The translations under genes were made by a program, and so were the position numbers. A model generated the notes under the pieces. It saw nothing but the letters and a program-made list of their open reading frames with translations. It had not been told where the DNA came from and searched no databases. A DNA stretch of 64,000 bases from Kappaphycus alvarezii (Eukaryota; Rhodophyta; Florideophyceae; Gigartinales; Solieriaceae), in assembly GCA_002205965.3 (NCBI GenBank), contig NADL03000682.1:1178001-1242000 (forward strand), given 5' to 3'. Below are positions 14,835 through 27,488 of this stretch, piece after piece (within the stretch, counting starts at the first letter, position 1; the number at the start of each line of letters is the position of its first letter).

Positions 14835-17800
14835 GCATAGAAAGGGACATATGGCTTGCCACTCTGCAAGATACACTTTCACCGGAATCTTTCGTAGATT
14901 TCTCTGCTGTCAAGATATACTGGAGCTGTTCTTAGAAAATATATGGGACTTCATACCCTCTAGTTTTATGCATGTCTTTCCCTTGAACCATGAAAATTAT
15001 TATGCTTTCAAAAATTTTAGTAATAATGTACGGTATGATGGCTGACTGATTTTCATTGTACCCTATGATTTCTCATTGTTCCGTCCAAGTGACTATGTTC
15101 TTATACTAATCGGTCGAAACTATTGGCACTAATATCACCTTCCTCGCCTCACATCTGTTCGCTGTCAGCTGAGGACAGGATACGGTGCGACAGAAAATGA
15201 AACCCGACCACTTGTTACATTGACTGTTTGAAGATACCGTCCCGTGGCATTAATCTGAGTGCCACAAATTCGTGAACCATCGATGACACTTTCGTGAGTG
15301 AATTCCCATTTTTTAATACTTATTTTCAACATCCTGGAATCCTTCAGCGATCCCGATTAAAAATTGAAAGTGGTAAACCATCTTTCTTTGGAATGATAAC
15401 CCCGAAATTTTCCTCTTTCCGGACACCAAATTACACGAGTACCTCCACTTTTGTTTTATGTTTGAGCTTTTTTCCCTCCATTTTTAGAGGAAATTTTGAA
15501 ATTCGTGGCCTATTTGTCCCTCAAATTCACTTCCATTATAACCTCATTTAGAGTTTTACCTCATAAACACATATTGGCGCAAATTCAAAACTAAAGCACG
15601 GCGTCATGCTTTTCGAAAGACCAGGTTCGTGGAAGATATCCAAGATACGCACCCATCTAAAATCCTGTATCTTGGTATTGATGCATCAGCCCTAATATTA
15701 ACTGCCCATCAGCCTATCCGCAAACCCCTTACATTCCTATCAGAATGACCAACCTCCGCCCATCCTGTACTGCAAAGAATTCAACCAGAGCCCTGGGTTC
15801 TATTGATGGCCTAATTTTGATGTTCAATTTTCCAACGGACTACTAAGACTATCTCAGAAGGTTAATTTAAAAACGCTTTGTGGACTGTGTTTTTCTTCAA
15901 TTTTTTACGGTGTGGCTTGGAAAGAGAATTATTCTTGTATGGCTATGAAAATTAGAAGGAATGAACCGATTAAACCCTTTAGAGTAAGAAAGAAGAAGCT
16001 TTGAGGAGGAGGACGAGGGAGTGAGAGTGAGGTTTTCATCATCATCTCGAAGTCCTAGGTTGTGGATAGAGAGAAGGAGGAGGATAATGAGAAGAGAGAG
16101 AAATATCTACATATCTCTGATAACTCAATCTACGATAATGAAGAGTCGGGTGAATTTGTATGTATTATATTGAAAGTGTGGATGTTTTGGAAATTTTTTT
16201 GATTTGGCTTGTCGGGAGTGATTGTAAGGAGTAGATACAGATATTTTAATTGTTATCACTGTTTTTCCTCCATTTTTTGCCATATTTTTGGCCATTTATT
16301 TACAGTAGAACTATCATTACCACTCTGACTCGTTCCATGAGTACTAGTCGACGGACCGGAAGAGCAATTTCGGTGCTGCTGAAGACTGGTCTAATGCTAC
16401 TTGTTGAAGCAACTATGCCGAAGTCTTTCGTAAATCCACATACACATAGCAATAAAAACTCATCTTACAATGATAATATAATCTTTTCAAACCCTGATAT
16501 GTCTTGTTTGCCAGCTGAGTGCGAATTATGACTGATTCATATCTTGAACTGGAGCATGAATTATAGCAGAGAACCCTATCCTAATAACATCTATAATCTT
16601 CAGTTACAACATTCGTGTTTTTTTCTACCCTCCTTCAGGTCAAAAAATCTCTATTTTTCGCCTTTTGATGATCTCCTTTACCTATTACTGGTTTTGCTCA
16701 GTTAAAAATTAGGCTGCGTGTACCGATATTTCCCCTCCAACATCATCCATAAAATCTGCGATCGCCTGTACATTGTTCGAATTGCTGCGATGTTGCTTCA
16801 ACGGCTAAAAGTGTCAACCTGTATCCGAGAAGTCTTGCTTCCAGAAAATTCTATACCAATGAAGTCATTCACAGCTGCAGTATCTAAAACATGTGGTATG
16901 ACTTTTTTGCACTTAAAATGAGATGAAGGAACGGTACGAGAGTCCCTTCTGAGCCGCACCATCATATCCCGTTTTTGCTTTGTAATGAAAATTTGTGGAG
17001 CATGTTTGAGAATTTTCAAGGAGAAAATCATCCATTACATTTTAATTGGTCAAAAATAGCTGTCTATGTCTGTAATTTTCCATTGAGAATTTGCATTTTT
17101 GTGGCGAAGACGAAGAAAGGTACCTCGGGGGTTTTCTCGTATCCCAGATCACAACAGATGCAATTGAATTCTCAAGGGCGAACAAACTTCTTGTGATGGG
17201 ATCAAGAGGGAAACTTATTAGTACAGAGATTCATATTGTTTTCTCAGCTCCCGCAACATACATTGCATACTGAAGAAGCATAATTACACATTACTGTATC
17301 AATTGTCCACTATGACCCACTGGTATGAGGCATTAAAAAATTCATCGACAAATTTTTATTGCTTAAAATATGGAGAATAATTAACCACGCCCCTTCCCAA
17401 GCTTAATGAATCTATTTAATAAAGTTGTCCTTGAATGATTATCATCATCAGATGGCGTATTATCTTGCACCAAATCTAACCGGAACGCCAAAATTCCATC
17501 AGGTGAATAAGCCGAATACCTCTTATTCCTATGAGCAAGCATTTCAACCTTTAATATTTCCACAGGTTCGCTTCTCGCTCTTAGAGAGGTAATGAGTGGG
17601 CTTTCGCAGACAGTTCACCTCTGCATTTATTCTTTTGAAACGCTCGAGCTAGAATAGTTATCGAAAACATCTTAAACCATCTTTAGGGGTCTTTCGTTGC
17701 TTTTATCGCTTTTTCCTACTTTCAGCCCCTTTATTGTTTCCTTGCACTCATGAACACCTGTCTACCGTTATTTTCTGTGACTCTGAACTATATTAGTACA

Positions 17801-20800
17801 AAGCAGTCGGCGCAATGTTTCCGGGTACGAAGACCTGACAACTGTTTTCAAAGGACCGCTCCAATGTCGCCATGTGTTTATTCATGTCCTGCTACTCCGC
17901 CTTACTATTCTGCAAAAGTGTCCAGGTGGTTGAACCCTCTTACTTGGATCATAAATCCAAAAGCTAAGAGATTTCTGCATGTCCGCGAGAACTGAGTATA
18001 TTAACTTCAATAGTATTGAAAATTTATTTTCTCCGTGGTCTTTGACGGTTACCGCCATGAGAAACTTGCCCGCATTTACCTTTTGAGCTTTACCAGTACT
18101 TTACTCGTAGAATGACGTTCTGTATAAGAGTCATAGGTGGAGCTACATACGGAGCATACTAATCTTATCTGATCAGCTCCATTTTAGATAGCTCCTAATC
18201 ACGATTTTGGGTGTTATGTATGCCGTTAGAGTGTGAAAGGGTACAATCGAAATATATTTCTCATCGTCGTTTGAGGATGAGCTATCTCATCTTCAACCAG
18301 ATCCATTTCCGTTACATGCTCTTCGGCGAGTGCGGTTGCTTCTGCGACTTCTGTACGTGTTGCACTAGGATAAGACCTTGCAAAAATGGATAGATTTCAA
18401 AGGATCTTTTTGCATGAAGAACTCAGAGCCAATTCCAGATAACGCAAGAAGCACGTTATTTGCTTCCTTTTACTCTATAAGCGCTTGGTATCATACCAGT
18501 CAAGGCCATCTCGACACGCCAATCTAAAAAAGATGTCAAAAAACTTCGATATTTTTCAGTCTGGGCATCTCTCGCGTCTTAGAAGTTAAGTAAAAATGCT
18601 ATTACAAAATTTCACATGCATAAACATCCACACTATGATTTCTTGACCCCTTTATAGTTTTTTTCACTTGGCCATCAGTATCTCTTCTATGAAATTTTTA
18701 ATTATCCAAAATGACCATTAGATTAAGCGGAACGAAAAAAAATTTCTGATTGATAATGAGACAGTCTCAAACTTAGATATCATACAGTAAGATCAATGTG
18801 TGCATTTCAGTTTTATTTTCCATGATCACTCTCCAGTTGATGAAAACTCAAATACTTTTGTGCAATAAACTTATCCTTGCTAAAGATGTAACAACATATC
18901 CAACTTCTTACATTATGGAAGAGTTCATCCGAAGCTGAAGCCGATATGGTGAGATTAAATAAGTACTTCCACGTATCTGTACATTTTTGATATAACAAAT
19001 GGGACACGCAAGCTTTTTGTAAGCAACATGCATCCATTCAGCAATTCGAAGAAGAAGTTTAATGCGTTCAGTATCTACTGGGCACTGCGCACGTCCTAAA
19101 TATGCGATTAAGATCTAACCGGATGTACTTTTTTCCATGCGCATCGGTGCTCGCGATAGGATAGCTTCAGCGATGGATGGCCAGAAGTTGCAACTCAGTG
19201 GCTGGTACATACGGCAGCGGATAACGCCAACTGTCAAGTGACACTTGGACAAGATACGTGGAACTAACTCCTCGATAAATAGCTTTGACAACACTTTATT
19301 CATCAATAAAATTACGAATCCACCCAAGTTGGAGCGATCTCCCGCAAATTGACTTCAATTCGCACCTTGTTAATATTTTGGTTGCATTGAAGCGTATTTC
19401 GCTTCTGGAGAGTTGAATTAGCAGACTATCCCCCAACATGACACTCATGATATCTTATTGTTGAACTTCTTCCATTCATTTTTTATGTTTCTCATCTTGG
19501 AAGCTATCCATGTTTACACGCCCCTGTCTTCTTTCTCGAACACCATTACCTGTTGTTGTAGTCCCAATACTTTCACAGGTGACCCCTGTCATACTCAGTT
19601 ACTCTGCCAGCAACTTCTATCCCTGACCCACCTCTTCCAAAGTCACCCTACCTGACACAGGAGTTTCTTCCGGGTGACTAGCGCCTCCAGCTCAAAAAAT
19701 ATTTCTCTCATCTCAAAAAGAACTCTCCAGTTCCTTCAACAGCTATTGATTTCATTTTCTAGCAAACTTTTCAACCTTCACCTCTACCCGCTCTATTACT
19801 TTCAGAAACATCTGTGACAGCGACATCCCCACCTGAAACCTCTTAAACAATCACCATCCCAACCCAGTCACCGATTGACCCATGATCTGAACCTATAGCA
19901 CCTCTATTGACACCAAGATAAGTTACAGACGTGACTATATCCCTCCCAAAAACCGCTCGTCTTCATCCCGAACCAACTGATCTTTACTATCCGCCAGAAC
20001 CAGGCCTTTGATGGCTCTTGACGGAATGAAAATTGTGCAGGTTTCTTTGACCAAAGATTTAGGCGCTTTTAACCGTTAAAATCAGATACCTCGAATCCAT
20101 TTACGCGAGGGATGGGTATAGGGTTCGAATGGCATGCAAAATATTTCAAATCAAATTAATTTTGAAGTTTACTGTTTCCATCGAAGAAATATTGATTAGA
20201 TGAGCTAAATTCATCGAAACAGATGATGAAAATATTCCAAATCCTCCATCCTCTGCCATTAATATACTTTACTTCGTCTTATTTTAATATAAGACGAAGT
20301 ATGTATTCACATTTCCCAATTCCCAATCCACATTTTTTAATTATATGCCATGAACCTTCCGTCATAAATCAGTAACCAAAGACGTTAGGACCAGACGAGA
20401 ATTTCAAGGGAAAAAGAGTAATGTTTTAGAAAGTAGTGACAAGCAATTCAGAAATCATAAACAGGAGAAATATAAAAGAAATTTGCTTCAGTTTTTAATG
20501 ACTTGAAGGTATTCGTAGGTTTAAGAATATTCAAGACTCGATTTACATGCAGTATTCGCAGATGAAGGCCATCGGGAGATTTTGATAGAAATATAGACAA
20601 TAGAGGAGTTTTCTGCCAGCAGATATTATGATCTAAGTTGATGTCTCAGCTACGAAATATGAATTGAGTTATTGGAATTTTGTTAGGGAATAAAAGAATA
20701 GTTAATTAACAAGAATGCAAATCATAAGAACTTGTACATATTTAATTACAGAACTGGTGGGTATGTATGTTATTTCCGCAGATAGAAACTTTTCATTGAA

Positions 20801-21191
20801 AATCATCTTTGAGTTTGGACACCCACTAAAATAAAGAATTATCCGTCCACAGACAAATTGGTTTTCGGAGATCATTTTGCCAAAAATCGCAGATGAATTG
20901 TGGAGTTACTTCGCACATTACTGATAAAATATTAAAAAAAAAGGACGGCGTATCATTTTTTCAAAAACATAGAACGTATAAAGTCTTATACTAAGCCATA
21001 GTTTTGTGATGTTGGCAACGCCGAAAGCTGGTGCTCAATGGGACTGAATAGCTTGAATTTTTTGAAAAAGGACCTTCGTTTGAAGATTTTTGAATAAGCT
21101 TGTGGTTTTAATTTCGTACTTTATTTTTGAAGCTGCAGTCACAGCTGTTGGTGCGCAGTATTCGATACAAAAAAAATTGTAGAAGAGAAGA
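14835..21191. other. AT-rich region with purine- and pyrimidine-rich patches, no gene seen
   Basis: About 15.98-16.13 kb is a purine-rich (GA) patch. About 19.45-20.0 kb is C-rich on + and reads as fragmented Pro/Ser/Thr-rich text with many stops. Minus-strand open frames at 18813-19037 and 19115-19327 carry some cysteines but no recognisable domain. No function can be assigned. Confidence 0.4.
20271..20300. repeat. Perfect 12-bp hairpin
   Basis: ACTTCGTCTTAT at 20271-20282 is followed, after a 6-nt loop, by its exact reverse complement at 20289-20300. It lies upstream of the decayed transposase at 21.2 kb. It could be a small foldback remnant; a terminator role is not supported. Confidence 0.55.
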
Positions 21192-21893
21192 CATTTCAGT
21201 CCTTTTCATACGCTCGTTACGCAACTAAAGTGATTTTATGCAGTCATACAGGCCCAGTAGAAACGTACAGGAAGGTAAGAAGTATTTCGGTGGAAAGCAT
21301 AAACTGTATCGGTATAAAGTTTAGATATCTGTGCTTCCCAAAAAGTCTTGCGATTGGTTGCTCTCTAAACTATCAGGGTAGGTTTCTGATTTAAAAATAT
21401 TCCAAGAAAATCTCGAGTTTTACTTTCTGGAACTCGAAAAGAATCAGGAGAGTATGAATCTCATGACCAGGGAGAATTAGCCACTCAACACCCAAATATG
21501 TGGGCTATACTTATGGATAAGGGATAAACTGGAGCAGAGGACATTTGCAGGGCAATTATTAATAAGGAAAACTCACGTAATGGGAACCTATCGAAAGCTG
21601 ATCAGAATAGGAATCTCAGGATTTGTAGCGACCGAATTATTGTTGAAAATGTTTTAGACAGCTCGGAGTTCTATGGACGTTTTAGACTAGATATGGAAGT
21701 GGGCAGAAAAGGTTATGACTTTGTTCTAAGCTTTTGTGGGACTTACAAATCTTCGTACCGTTGGCAACTGTTGCGCTCTGAAGATAATAGTCGGTTTCAC
21801 TGTATGCACAATCGCATCCAAGGATTCGGCTCAAGCCGGGTCCTTAACCGCATTCGAGGTACAATCGTAAGGAACGTATCTATTTACAGTTAG
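21192..21893 (+). pseudogene. PIF/Harbinger-like (DDE_Tnp_4) transposase, C-terminal half, decayed
   Basis: Read across two frames, the region gives the ordered landmarks of the DDE_Tnp_4 nuclease family: a SYARYATKV segment, then RPSRNVQEGKKYFGGKHKLY, then SVSDLKIFQENLEF, then WAILMDKG, then SDRIIVEN, then a tract ending LRSEDNSRFHCMHNR. The last two correspond to the conserved glutamate motif and the C-terminal arm. In-frame stops occur near 21327, 21380, 21467 and 21523, with a frame change near 21490. The first acidic position seems to read Lys, so the gene looks dead. The N-terminal half is not recognisable upstream. A convergent decayed coiled-coil gene follows at 22.3-23.4 kb, the arrangement also found in the second element at 32-34 kb. 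Family assignment is from memory of conserved blocks, not a search. Confidence 0.7.
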
Positions 21894-22313
21894 GGATATT
21901 GAGGCTCGTGGGAGGCAGTCCTGTGAGGATTTATAAGGTTATTCAAAAGACTTGGTTTTAAATTAAGATGATCTGACGCATAATTTACGATTATGCTGTG
22001 GCTTTTTGTTCAACGCGACGTTTGCAACTATTTTGCATGTCAATCGTAACAAAACATGAGCTAGATGAAGTAGCTAGATGAACGCAAAGAAGTGTGTCGA
22101 AACCAGAATCGGAGCCGTCAGAATTAAAAGAGTATGTGGTAGGTACGAAATTTAGTTGTGTTTGTCATTTACAAAGCCGCTAAAGTTTTCAGAAGTGTAA
22201 AAGTTTGACTACAGGGAGAAGGAATAACCCAGACTTTACTTAGTTGAAATCCATTCAAATTTGAAAGTTACGTCCCCATTGAAATTTATTCTAGGCCATT
22301 TTTTTGAAACGCA

Positions 22314-23445
22314 TATGAATTCTTAGTTGGCTTCTTCCTTTTCTTTAGTACTTATTTCATCTTTTAACTCTTCAAATACTCAAGGAGCTCTCTGAGTTGA
22401 ATAAATTTTATCTTTAGTAAAAATATTTTTTTAAGTCCATTCCACAGCGGAAATTTTTTGTTCCTCAATCAGAGTTTGTTTCATTATTTCATGATCAAAC
22501 TTCTCCTTGCACAATTCAAAATGTTTCTTATCCTGATCTTCTCTGCTCTTAAAATAAATCTGAATATTTTCCAACCATGATAGCAATTTTCTCATATTAG
22601 GCACACTTTGTTCTCATAAGAGGCACACTTTGTCCTCATTCGAAAACAACGCCATTACTGAAACTAATTTTTACAGTAACTGTGGCGGATAAAAACAATT
22701 TTTGGGAGAAACGTAAACATTTACTTTGAAATATTTTATAAATATGTGACGAGAGTAATTTGATAATTTTATATCTTTTGCTTTACACGAATTGCGAAAC
22801 CCCTGCAAAATTGCAGCTAATAAATAGATAAAAAATAGAAAATTCACACTTAAGAGGAAGTTCATTGGTTTGTAAAAAGTGATTCAGAATCTGAGCAGCA
22901 CTACAACTACCGAAAGTTTTGTATTTATTGAGTTTCACAGCTGATGAAAACTCATTCTGGAAAAATTGGTTGAATATTTTCAAAAAAATATCTCGTAACT
23001 TTGTTCTCATATGAGAACATCGGCCCGAAAAATACTATCGGGAGGTCGAGATTTGCGTTATCCATATAAACATCCTCCGTTTTCTTGTTGTGTACGTCAA
23101 TGAATCATTTTCATTCTGCTCTTCATTACTTTCACTGTTTGCGGACGTTGCACGACTTACTGCGGGATACCGAATATTTTCTTCTGCTTATTGAAAGCGC
23201 TGAACTGGTCCAGCACGCTTCTCAAGTTCATCTCTTCTTTTATCTTCAATTTTTTCTGCAGCCTATACGACGTCCTCAGAGATTTCTTTGAGATCATCAC
23301 TTGCTTCACTGATATAGAATTCTGCCAGTATGCGATTCACAGTTTCTATGTACTCGGATAATATCTTCTTGAAATCATCCATCCCTGTTTTCACGTCACT
23401 CGATGATTTATTTCGAAGCTAGAGGAACTTTAGTACCTCAAGAAA
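22314..23445 (-). pseudogene. Decayed coiled-coil protein, likely partner gene of the Harbinger-like element
   Basis: On the minus strand, about 23440-23040 reads as an acidic, helical protein (DDFKKILSEYIETVNRIL, DDLKEISEDVV, AEKIEDKRRDELEKRAG, NSESNEEQNENDSLTY) interrupted by a TAG and a TAA. About 22600-22323 reads MRKLLSWLENIQIYF, REDQDKKHFELCKEKFDHE and FEELKDEISTKEKEEAN, ending in TAA, with two internal stops. The heptad-like Lys/Glu pattern predicts coiled coil. The middle part is not convincing. It lies tail-to-tail with the transposase at 21.2-21.9 kb, like the SANT-type partner in the 32-34 kb element, so I infer the second gene of a two-gene Harbinger element. An unrelated host gene remnant cannot be excluded. 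Confidence 0.4.
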
Positions 23446-25359
23446 CTATTATAAAGCACTTCTAAATACGTATTGAGTCTTTAAAAGCCCTTTAAACGTA
23501 ATATAAAGCATGAACGGAAAAACAGGCCCCTTATCGACCAGTTTATTTGGACTTACATAAGCATTCGCCTCGTGAATATCAAAGATAACGACTCAAGAAG
23601 GCAGAAAAGGTCCAATTTCCATTGTAAAGTGCCTTACACATAGGACTTACTGCACTTAAAGATACTCTAGCAATTATGTAAGAGCTAGAAAGTAACTTTT
23701 AGTCACTGAATCCAGGATGTCGTGGTAGGACAGATTATTCCTCACTTTCAGAGAACATCCTGCGGAAACTTGCTGTACACAGTATTATTAATGCCATGAC
23801 CACGTTTTAGACCAAGTGGGATATCGCCCGATTTGAAGTAAATTTGCAATATAATGAAGTGCATTGATCATATCACATATATCTTTGGTCTATATTATTG
23901 CACGAAAAAGTCGATCAGCAATATCAATAGTAAACTTCGTAGATTTGATAGGTAACATCCATGGTTCGACTGAATTTGAAGAATACCTTCGCCTTCCGTA
24001 AGCCGATTCTACGTAACCCCTATCGTCTCTTATAGTTACCCTCAGCACTAAATATGCTCTTAAGGTAGAGAGGACCTAATTACATTCTTGTTCTGCTCGT
24101 AAAAATACCATGAGCATCTCTGTCGCCTCTCTGAAGCTAAGCTGAAGTTGTACTAACCCGTATTGATTCCTAAAGATAAGTCATGTGAGACTGTTTAGTT
24201 TGGAAAAGATCTTATAACGCACGCTTTTAAGATCTCTACAACACATAGATATTATTCGAGGGCAAAAAAGGAACTGGAGTCCTGAGCTTAATTATGATTT
24301 CCTATTCTCCAAATAATTCCCAATTAATTCTCTTCTAGTCGCTTTCAGTTCCCATTATCTATCTGTCGTAAATATTTATTCTAATAATTCCCTTCTTTAG
24401 CGACGCTTAGTCCTTAAGGTGCAATAAAGAAATTTTAATGTGTTAACTACGAGGTTCCATACAATAATTCATGTAGTGTATTACTCAACAAAAAAGAAAG
24501 AGTTAAATGATTTATTTATAAACTATTACTGCTCAATTGAAATACTTCTAGGCACAAAGGTGATTTGTGTATAATAATTGCGGAATCAATCTCCTCGAAT
24601 ATATTAAATTGCAGTAATAAAGTCATTCGCAAGGTATAATTCATTAAAGGCAGTGTACAATTTCTAGAAAAGAAAAGTCCCTCTATGAAGTGATGTAGAT
24701 GCATTCCACTTATTAGAAGATGTCATATCTTCCCATACGTGAATGGCAAAATTCACTTACATTGAAAGTACACGGCTATGCTAATAATTACTAATCCATT
24801 TTTTACGAGATTTTCCCTTCTTAATTTTGCTCAAGGGGAAAGCTAGCAGTTTATTCTAAGCTTTCTGCGCTTCTCGGTAGCATTTTCGATTGATGATTTA
24901 AATTAAAAACCTTTGCGAGTATTGACTCTATGAACAATGAAACCAGTAGTTACATATTCCTCTCCATTTTAAATACAATAAAATACACGCAGTACTGTAC
25001 TGCATGACCTTATTCTCTCTGTTCCACGGGCAAACGTATTTATTGATATTACGTTCACCTAGCTATGGTCAATTATGTCCTCAAATTTGGCTCAATTTTA
25101 ATTTAATTTTATCCATACCAGACTGGGTATATTACTGAGTATTTCACGCCTAGATTTATCCGTTCACACTTAAAGGCGAATTATGTACGGAAAAAATTGG
25201 AGATAAGGAGTTAGCAGAGCAGTTATAATTAAAGCTTCAAAGAGGTGACGTTCTTCGACCAATGTGCTTAGCTCAGACATTCTCTTCCTCCGCATTCAAT
25301 TTTTCCTTTATATTTCATAACAATCTTTCGTACATTGAAAAATTTCTAGCTAAGCGGAT
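23446..25359. other. AT-rich intergenic region, no gene seen
   Basis: No open frame with recognisable content. CAGTACTGTACTGC near 24.99 kb is one isolated instance of the CTGTAC-rich motif that becomes frequent after 39 kb. Confidence 0.45.
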
Positions 25360-25797
25360 ATTTATCCTCATTACATTCTCGTAGTTCTATTAGTAATGTT
25401 CGTCGAAACCCCTATTCTTGAACTTGCCTACTGGCTAAATTAGTTTGAAAATTTGTCTTCTTAAATTCTAGATCGCAAGCAAACCAGTACCGCCTCTTAT
25501 TGACTCAGCATAATCTAGGTAATATAGGATAAAAAATCCCTAGAAACTGTAAATGGAAAATTCTAAGTGAAACTATGGATTTATCCTCATTACATTCTCG
25601 TAGGTCTATTAGTAATGTTCGTCGAAACCCCTATTCTTGAACTTGCCTACTGGCTAAATTAGTTTGAAAATTTGTCTTCTTAAATTCTAGATCGCAAGCA
25701 AACCAGTACCGCCTCTTATTGACTCAGCATAATCTAGGTAATATAGGATAAAAAATCCCTAGAAACTGTAAATGGAAAATTCTAAGTGAAACTATGG
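25360..25797. repeat. Near-perfect 219-bp tandem duplication
   Basis: 25360-25578 is repeated head-to-tail at 25579-25797. Only one base difference is visible (GTAGTTCTATT versus GTAGGTCTATT near the left end). The junction is exact. In a region otherwise so decayed, such similarity means a recent duplication or an assembly artefact. The unit contains no convincing ORF. Confidence 0.95.
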
Positions 25798-26252
25798 CAA
25801 AATGTTCGCTTCCGCTGGCTTCTTAGTCTAGCCTTCTTGAAGCAAGAATGCGAAAGGCATCTAGATGAGAATGGTGGACAGCTCGTCCCTCCCGCCCGCT
25901 TGAGAAGAATTTGTCTTGAGTGAAGAATAAGTGATAAATTTATTTGGCAAGTGAATTCGAAAGGAAACTTATACTCTTTAGATGTTGAACATACTTTTTT
26001 ATACTATTAACTGTGCAATTCTGGCAGAAATTACAAAGGATTTGCTATTGAAATGAGACATACATTTTTTTATAGCACAATTTACCTTCGGCACCTCCTC
26101 ATCGACGATGCAGTTGAAGAGAGTATCTCTTCAGCTATCTATAGCAGAGCCTCTTAATTTGATAAATAATCGTAACAAAGGTCTCTAAATGGTCATAAAA
26201 TGACTTTTAGGGAATCCACTGGTACCATTGACAAAAAAAGGGATATTTCACA
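25798..26252. other. Intergenic, nothing recognised
   Basis: AT-rich sequence without a credible reading frame or repeat beyond the end of the tandem duplication. Confidence 0.4.
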
Positions 26253-26750
26253 CTAAATATAACTCTTCAAGAAGCACAGAGCTGCTTTTTTTCTCGTTCT
26301 CTCAGATTCCCAGTGCGGAAGGGAGGTAATTCCTGTGCCTGCAGAGGAAAAGGATGTCAAAAAATCTGTCCATGGTTCTGGGAGTTCATCAGACAGACAG
26401 CTGATCCGGAAGAGATCAAGCTCCAGTGAGGCGAAACCCAACAGTAGGAGGCCAAGAAGCGTGATCTGATCTTATTTTTTGGTCAGGGCGATTCAAGGAT
26501 ATCGGTCCTTTTCAGACCTTCTGAAATAGAGGCCGCACAATGGGAGCGCCGCCACACAAAGAGGAAGTGCATACAGATTGTTTGTAGTTGCGACTTGTGA
26601 AAGACATATTTCAGCACCATACGGGATAGCAATTCCACTACGCCTGTAAATCACAGGCGACTGCTGCACAGAGTCGGATGGACGAGAACAAGACAACGTA
26701 ATGTCACACGTGTGACAGAGTATATTCATTCTGTCTTTCGATGATCTCAT
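26253..26750 (-). pseudogene. Possible decayed paralogue of the U1/JAZ zinc-finger gene
   Basis: On the minus strand the text ILCHTCDITLSC resembles the CxxCDI start of the finger in the neighbouring frame at 27.1-27.5 kb. Further down, another frame reads QELPPFRTGNLRE, close to RRKLPFLTGRNRN at the end of that frame. The histidines are not in register and frames change, so if this is a copy it is degenerate. The order (finger start, then PF.TG tail) matches the neighbour, which is the main argument. Weak call; chance resemblance of short motifs is possible. Confidence 0.25.
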
Positions 26751-27137
26751 GTAAACATTTTTTTGACCTGAAACGTCATCTTTGTACAGTACTTCAGCTC
26801 ATGAAAAGCTGCAAAGAAAAATAATGGGAAATTTTTCAATTAAGTCGTAAAGCGTTTTGATTATCGCATATCTTGAACTTAACTGAGGCTGTTCTTGAGT
26901 GTTCATAGAATGCCAACTTCCATGTGTTCTAAATTTAAAGCCAACAGATCCTAACATGGACGATGGGTTTTGTTACAGATCTTATTAGTGCTGGTTTATG
27001 TTAGACACTGAGATGCGTTTCTGTTTTTTATTCTTTTGTTCCGCACTCTATCTGAGGGCTTTCAATTTTCTTTTTTCTTTTTTCTCCTTGTTTTTTCTTT
27101 TATTTTTGGTCCTAGTAATAAAAATCAATTAAAAAAT
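26751..27137. other. Intergenic with T-rich tract
   Basis: 27047-27117 is a pyrimidine (T-rich) tract on +, that is an A/G-rich stretch downstream of the stop of the minus-strand zinc-finger frame. It could hold that gene's 3' end; no definite polyadenylation signal is claimed. Confidence 0.35.
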
Positions 27138-27488
27138 CTAATTGCGGTTCCTCCCAGTGAGGAAGGGAAGTTTCCTCCGATGCCTGTCACTGTGCAGGTC
27201 GGTTTGTAGGTCGGTCTCCTGGTTGAAGTTGATATCGCAAGACGTACACCGCGGGAGATCCTTTCTCTCCCTTAGCTTCAAGGCCGCTCTCTGATGCCTC
27301 CCACGACCCTGGTGAATAGCCTGCTGTCTTGTACTAATAAAATCGATATTGCAGGTGCGACAATTAAATTTGGGCTTCTTGCCCTTCTTATTCCTAACGC
27401 TCTTCCAGCGATCCGTCGCAACATTGAAGACAGTCGCACAGGCGAGTTCGATAGGATCTCGGCTCGGGAAGTAGCCGCGGAAGAAGAT
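27138..27488 (-). CDS. U1/JAZ-type C2H2 zinc-finger protein fragment or 3' exon
   Basis: An open minus-strand frame of 116 codons between a TGA at 27489-27491 and the stop TAG at 27138-27140 has no ATG. It is therefore an exon or a truncated gene. Residues 43-65 form a canonical C-x2-C-x12-H-x5-H finger (CRTCNIDF...H...H) of the double-stranded-RNA-binding U1/JAZ class. Residues 81-103 form a second one (CTSCDINF...) in which the first zinc-binding His is replaced by Asp, with a His two residues later. A basic linker (RNKKGKKPK) precedes the first finger and HRRKLP follows the second. The motif spacing is seen directly; an RNA-binding role is known for the finger class only. No upstream exon could be joined reliably. 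A degenerate relative may lie at 26.3-26.75 kb. Confidence 0.55.
   Translation of the reverse strand: MFFRGYFPSRDPIELACATVFNVATDRWKSVRNKKGKKPKFNCRTCNIDFISTRQQAIHQGRGRHQRAALKLRERKDLPRCTSCDINFNQETDLQTDLHSDRHRRKLPFLTGRNRN

Noticed and set aside
20271-20300. Rho-independent terminator
   Set aside because: The hairpin has an AT-rich stem, no following T run and eukaryotic surroundings.
25360-25797. CRISPR-like array or satellite
   Set aside because: Only two adjacent 219-bp copies without spacers.
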